Origin: PHAA01 sp964457945
GTDB lineage: Bacteria > Bacillota > Syntrophomonadia > Syntrophomonadales > Syntrophomonadaceae
Length of the DNA stretch: 64,000 nt
Direction of reading: 5' to 3'
Assembly: GCA_964457945.1 (NCBI GenBank)
Contig: CAYWFX010000011.1
Coordinates: forward strand, 11,207-75,206
Positions 61,195 to 64,000 of the stretch are shown piece by piece; the first letter of the stretch is position 1, and every line of letters begins with the position of its first letter. The notes beneath the pieces are model-generated. The model did no database searches. It had not been told where the DNA came from and saw nothing but the letters and a program-made list of their open reading frames with translations. Made by a program: the position numbers and the translations under genes.

Positions 61195-63324
61195 CTACTT
61201 TAGCGCCATAACTATTGCTGTTACCGCCTCGGCTCTGGTTGCGCTGCCTTGGGGTATAAAGGTGTTGTCAGGATAACCGGCAATTATCTGGTGCGCTATG
61301 GCAGTACTAATTCCTGATTTCGCCCATGCTGAAATCTCATTATCGTCTAAGAAAATTGTCTCTGAGCTGTTAGCTTCCAGTTTTGCTGCCTTGACAATCA
61401 TAACTGCCATTTGTTCGCGGGTAATTAAATCATTGGGGCCGAAATAATCGTTGTTGTAGCCGTTTACTATCCCTAAAGCCTGGGCGGTGGCAATATAGCT
61501 CTGGGCCCAGTGATCAGCAGTATCTGCAAAAACTTTTCCGTCTTCAGATTCCAGATTGAAGGCCTTCACCAGAACTACCGCAAATTCAGCCCTGCTAATG
61601 TTATTGTCTGGTTTGAAACTACCGTCCGGATAACCAGTGATAGAACCGGCATTAACTAAGGCTTTTATATTTGTTTCGGCCCAACTTCCGTTGATATCGC
61701 TTAACTCAATGACTGGTTGGACTAATGTGTCATTCACAGTGACAACTATTGAGCCGGAAACGCCTGAAGCTTCATTGCTTGCCGTTACAATTACCGTTCC
61801 TACTGCTGTTCCCGTTAATAATCCAGTTATAGGATCAATTGTTGCGCTTCCTGTTTCTGGTGTTACTGACCAGTTTACACTCGGGTCGGCCGCATCTTCC
61901 GGAAGTACAGCGGCGATCATCTGGAGAGTTTCACCATTTATCACGGTGCTCACATCGTCTTCAGCGCTTACGGTAATAGAAGAAACTACTACTTCTTCTT
62001 CAGCTACAGTGATTACTTTGCTGCCATTAATTCCTGAGCCATCCTTGGCTTTGGCCGTTACGGTCACAGTTCCGGTTTTTGTTCCTTTTAGTAACCCACT
62101 TGAACTAATGGTGGCGGTTCCGGTTCCCGATGCTACGGACCAAGTTACACTCGGATCATTGGCATTCTTCGGCAGTACTGTGGCATTCATCTGTAGTGTT
62201 TTGCCATTCACGACAGTGCTGGCATTGTTTGAACCACTTACAGTAATTGCTGTGACTGCAACTGCTTCTGCAGTTACGGTGATTACTTCGCTATCTTTAA
62301 TTCCCGATCCATCCTTGGCTTTGGCCGTTACGGTCACAGTTCCAGCTTTTGTTCCTTTTAGTAAACCGCTCGAACTAATGGTGGCCGTTCCGCTTACTGA
62401 CGCTACTGACCAGGTTACACTTGTGTCGTTTGCATTCACCGGCAGAACTGTGGCATTCATCTGAAGCGTTTTGCCATTTACCACGGTGCTGGCATTGTTT
62501 GAACCACTTACAGTAATAGCTGTAACTGCAACTGCTTCTCCAGTTACAGTGATTACTTTGCTGTCTTTAATTCCCGAGCTATCCTTGGCTTTGGCGGTTA
62601 CGGTTACAGTTCCGACTTTTGTTCCTTTTAGTAAACCGCTCGAACTAATGCTTGCGGTTCCAGTTCCTGACGCTACTGACCAGGTTACACTCCGGTCACT
62701 GGCATTCCCAGGCAGTACCGTGGCATTCATCTGCAGAGTTTTGCCGTTTGCCACGGTGCTGGCATTACCCTCGCCGCTTACTGTAATAGAAGTTATTTCA
62801 ACAGTCGAACTCGCTACACTGAAACTAACCGATTGCGAATTTCCGGCAGATACGCCATTCTTTGATTTAAGACTGCCATCAACCGAAATCGTATACGAAC
62901 CGGAATACAAAGCATCCTTAGGTTCAATAAAAATATAGTTTCTCTCCGCAAAATTTATATTACTGTCAATCCTGCTTACAGTGATGGGGATAGTGCTTCC
63001 CGCTTGGCGCATTGAGAAGCAACCTTTATTATTGCCCCAAACTGTGGCATCGACAACATTGGTGGCAAACTGGATTCTGATAGTAGGCGGGTTAGTTGAC
63101 AACTTCATATTACTCCCCAATGATGCCCCTGATGTTGATGAGCTGCCGTTTACAGTCGCCAAACATGCGCTCACCAACGATGGCGGTTTAGTTCCTCCGC
63201 CGTCCCCGGTACCGGTGCCACTACCGTCACCGGCCGATATGGCCGTTAATCCGGTCATAAACAAAAGCATTACTATTAATAGGGTGGACAGAAAAGAACT
63301 GCTTTTTTGTCTATACAATGGCAT
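61195..63324 (-). CDS. SLH-anchored surface protein with Cys-Ig module and four Big_2 repeats
   Basis: 709 residues, GGAG before the ATG. Signal peptide about 1-31. A Cys-Ig module (about 48-172) contains GCFSMRQAG (Cys102). Four Big_2 (bacterial Ig-like 2) repeats of 90 residues follow (about 178-537). Three SLH repeats close it (about 540-709: INGSWAETNIKALVNAGSITGYPDGSFKP). It has the same module as the riboswitch-controlled surface proteins, but no Moco-type leader is found upstream; a CCGGGT..ACCCGG inverted repeat at 63366-63386 lies there instead. Confidence 0.87.
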   Translation of the reverse strand: MPLYRQKSSSFLSTLLIVMLLFMTGLTAISAGDGSGTGTGDGGGTKPPSLVSACLATVNGSSSTSGASLGSNMKLSTNPPTIRIQFATNVVDATVWGNNKGCFSMRQAGSTIPITVSRIDSNINFAERNYIFIEPKDALYSGSYTISVDGSLKSKNGVSAGNSQSVSFSVASSTVEITSITVSGEGNASTVANGKTLQMNATVLPGNASDRSVTWSVASGTGTASISSSGLLKGTKVGTVTVTAKAKDSSGIKDSKVITVTGEAVAVTAITVSGSNNASTVVNGKTLQMNATVLPVNANDTSVTWSVASVSGTATISSSGLLKGTKAGTVTVTAKAKDGSGIKDSEVITVTAEAVAVTAITVSGSNNASTVVNGKTLQMNATVLPKNANDPSVTWSVASGTGTATISSSGLLKGTKTGTVTVTAKAKDGSGINGSKVITVAEEEVVVSSITVSAEDDVSTVINGETLQMIAAVLPEDAADPSVNWSVTPETGSATIDPITGLLTGTAVGTVIVTASNEASGVSGSIVVTVNDTLVQPVIELSDINGSWAETNIKALVNAGSITGYPDGSFKPDNNISRAEFAVVLVKAFNLESEDGKVFADTADHWAQSYIATAQALGIVNGYNNDYFGPNDLITREQMAVMIVKAAKLEANSSETIFLDDNEISAWAKSGISTAIAHQIIAGYPDNTFIPQGSATRAEAVTAIVMALK
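61715..62793 (-). repeat. Four tandem 270-bp repeats encoding Big_2 domains
   Basis: Each unit encodes about 90 residues with NGKTLQMNATVLP, SVTWSVAS and SSGLLKGTK.GTVTVTAKAKD. Units 1-3 are very similar at DNA level and unit 4 is diverged, suggesting recent unequal recombination among the first three. Confidence 0.85.
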
Positions 63325-63503
63325 TTCACTCCTTTTTAAAATATTTATTTATCCTTAACCATTATCCGGGTAGTTCAATAACCCGGTCAACGGTAATGCT
63401 TGGACATATTGATGCTTTATATCAGTTACTGGAAAAGCTTGAATGGAACATAGGTGAATTGTAATTGAAAATGGAATCTGCGATTATTAATATATTTAAA
63501 ATA
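63325..63503. other. Intergenic region with CCGGGT/ACCCGG inverted repeat
   Basis: It contains the promoter region of the 61195 gene. The only structured feature is a 6-bp inverted repeat with a 9-base spacer at 63366-63386. No aptamer core is present. Confidence 0.4.
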
Positions 63504-63546
63504 AATGGGCAGCATCTTACGTAGTGTACGTAAAAAGCTACCCATT
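63504..63546 (-). terminator. Terminator after the molybdenum-storage-type gene
   Basis: AATGGGTAGC..TTACGTA / TACGTAA..GCTGCCCATT stem followed on the minus strand by TTATTTT, about 55 bases past the stop at 63600. Confidence 0.7.
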
Positions 63547-63599
63547 AAAGTATTACAATTAAACAAAGTGTTCAGGGTTGTGCATTTGTTTTTATGAAC

Positions 63600-64000
63600 T
63601 CAGTCAATATCCTTATAAATAATGGTTCCCACATGCTCCCCATTTAAAGCCTTGGTAATATTACCCTGCTTGAGCCCGTTTATGATGTGTATCTCGGTAA
63701 CACTGCGAGAACATAACAACAAGTCTAATATGGCTCGTTCAACGATAAGGTCTTCCAGATCCATGTCAATAAGTTCCTGGGCTCCGATTCTCGGAATTAA
63801 TCTCACATCGGAGTTTTTCTTGGGATTGTCTGTATACAGACCATCCTCATCCTTTACGAAAATACAGCGTTTGGCGCCTATCACCTCAGCCAGCAAATAA
63901 GCCCCTACATCAGTACGGTTAGGAGGAATGTATCCTTCCTTAGGTGGATGTTCCCAGTATCCATACGGAGGCATGCCATGCATAACCGGAATGCAGCCCT
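63600..64000 (-). CDS. Molybdenum-storage-protein-like amino-acid-kinase-fold protein (C-terminal part)
   Basis: The frame is open to the right edge and about 133 C-terminal residues are visible (…GCIPVMHGMPPYGYWEHPP…). RTDVGAYLLAEVIGAKRCIFVKDEDGLYTDNPKK is the UMP-kinase/amino-acid-kinase pattern. MPPYGYWE and the C-terminal NGLKQGNITKALNGEHVGTIIY fit the MosA/MosB molybdenum storage family, which packs ATP-dependent polyoxomolybdate clusters. UMP kinase itself is a weaker alternative because of the PPYG segment. The start lies outside. Confidence 0.7.
   Translation of the reverse strand, partial: GCIPVMHGMPPYGYWEHPPKEGYIPPNRTDVGAYLLAEVIGAKRCIFVKDEDGLYTDNPKKNSDVRLIPRIGAQELIDMDLEDLIVERAILDLLLCSRSVTEIHIINGLKQGNITKALNGEHVGTIIYKDID

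Noticed and set aside
61715..62793. CRISPR-like or satellite repeat
   Set aside because: The repeats are contiguous, 270 bp long and in frame within a surface-protein gene; they encode Big_2 domains.

Overview
The window looks like chromosome from an anaerobic, endospore-forming Clostridia-type Firmicute with moderate G+C. Evidence: YheC/YheD spore-coat-type ATP-grasp proteins, a collagen-like BclA-type spore protein, SLH-domain surface proteins, strong GGAGG ribosome binding sites, 3-hydroxybutyryl-CoA dehydrogenase and a bis-MGD-type molybdoenzyme. The genus is not assigned; a Syntrophomonas/Peptococcaceae-like organism is only a guess. Almost all genes are on the minus strand.

Layout. 1-8.6 kb: housekeeping and spore genes (YheC/YheD proteins, ychF, hbd, pfk, htrA). 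8.8-10.4 kb: two plus-strand genes (QueG-like Fe-S protein, cupin dioxygenase). 10.6-33 kb: a metal-uptake region with three BtuCDF/FecCD-type ABC transporters, ModABC, DUF364 proteins, FmdE-family proteins, XdhC, a molybdopterin oxidoreductase and three tandem TiaS-like proteins. 33-57.5 kb: large secreted proteins (SLH, Ig-like, FN3, beta-propeller), a second copy of a metal-type binding protein, an unusual HTH regulator, ResB/CcsA cytochrome c maturation genes and an SLH-anchored diheme protein with a sulfite-oxidase-like domain. 58-61 kb: two TPR glycosyltransferases and the collagen-like spore protein. 61-64 kb: another SLH protein and, cut by the right edge, a molybdenum-storage-type protein.

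The unifying signal is an RNA. Five close copies and one divergent copy of a structured leader (12.4, 15.8, 32.9, 46.1, 51.5 and 57.7 kb) all point in the minus direction. Their conserved core (CTCCGAG, AACCTAA, GGCCGATAGG, GGAAAC tetraloop, CCTCCCA, GTGGAAAGGAGA) and their gene context fit the molybdenum/tungsten-cofactor (Moco) RNA motif. They precede a transporter, a TrmO-FmdE fusion gene, the surface-protein operons and the cytochrome-maturation operon.

The main hypothesis is a molybdenum/tungsten-controlled cell-envelope system. Riboswitches gate wall-bound proteins carrying a conserved single-cysteine Ig-like module, a membrane-anchored protein with the same module, a lipoprotein binding protein and a BtuCD-type permease. 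This resembles in logic (not by homology) wall-to-membrane relay uptake systems. The same cysteine module occurs twice in a cytoplasmic HTH regulator encoded divergently inside the cluster, so the module may bind the same ligand inside and outside the cell. Gene relics and a duplicated binding protein show that the cassette has duplicated and rearranged.
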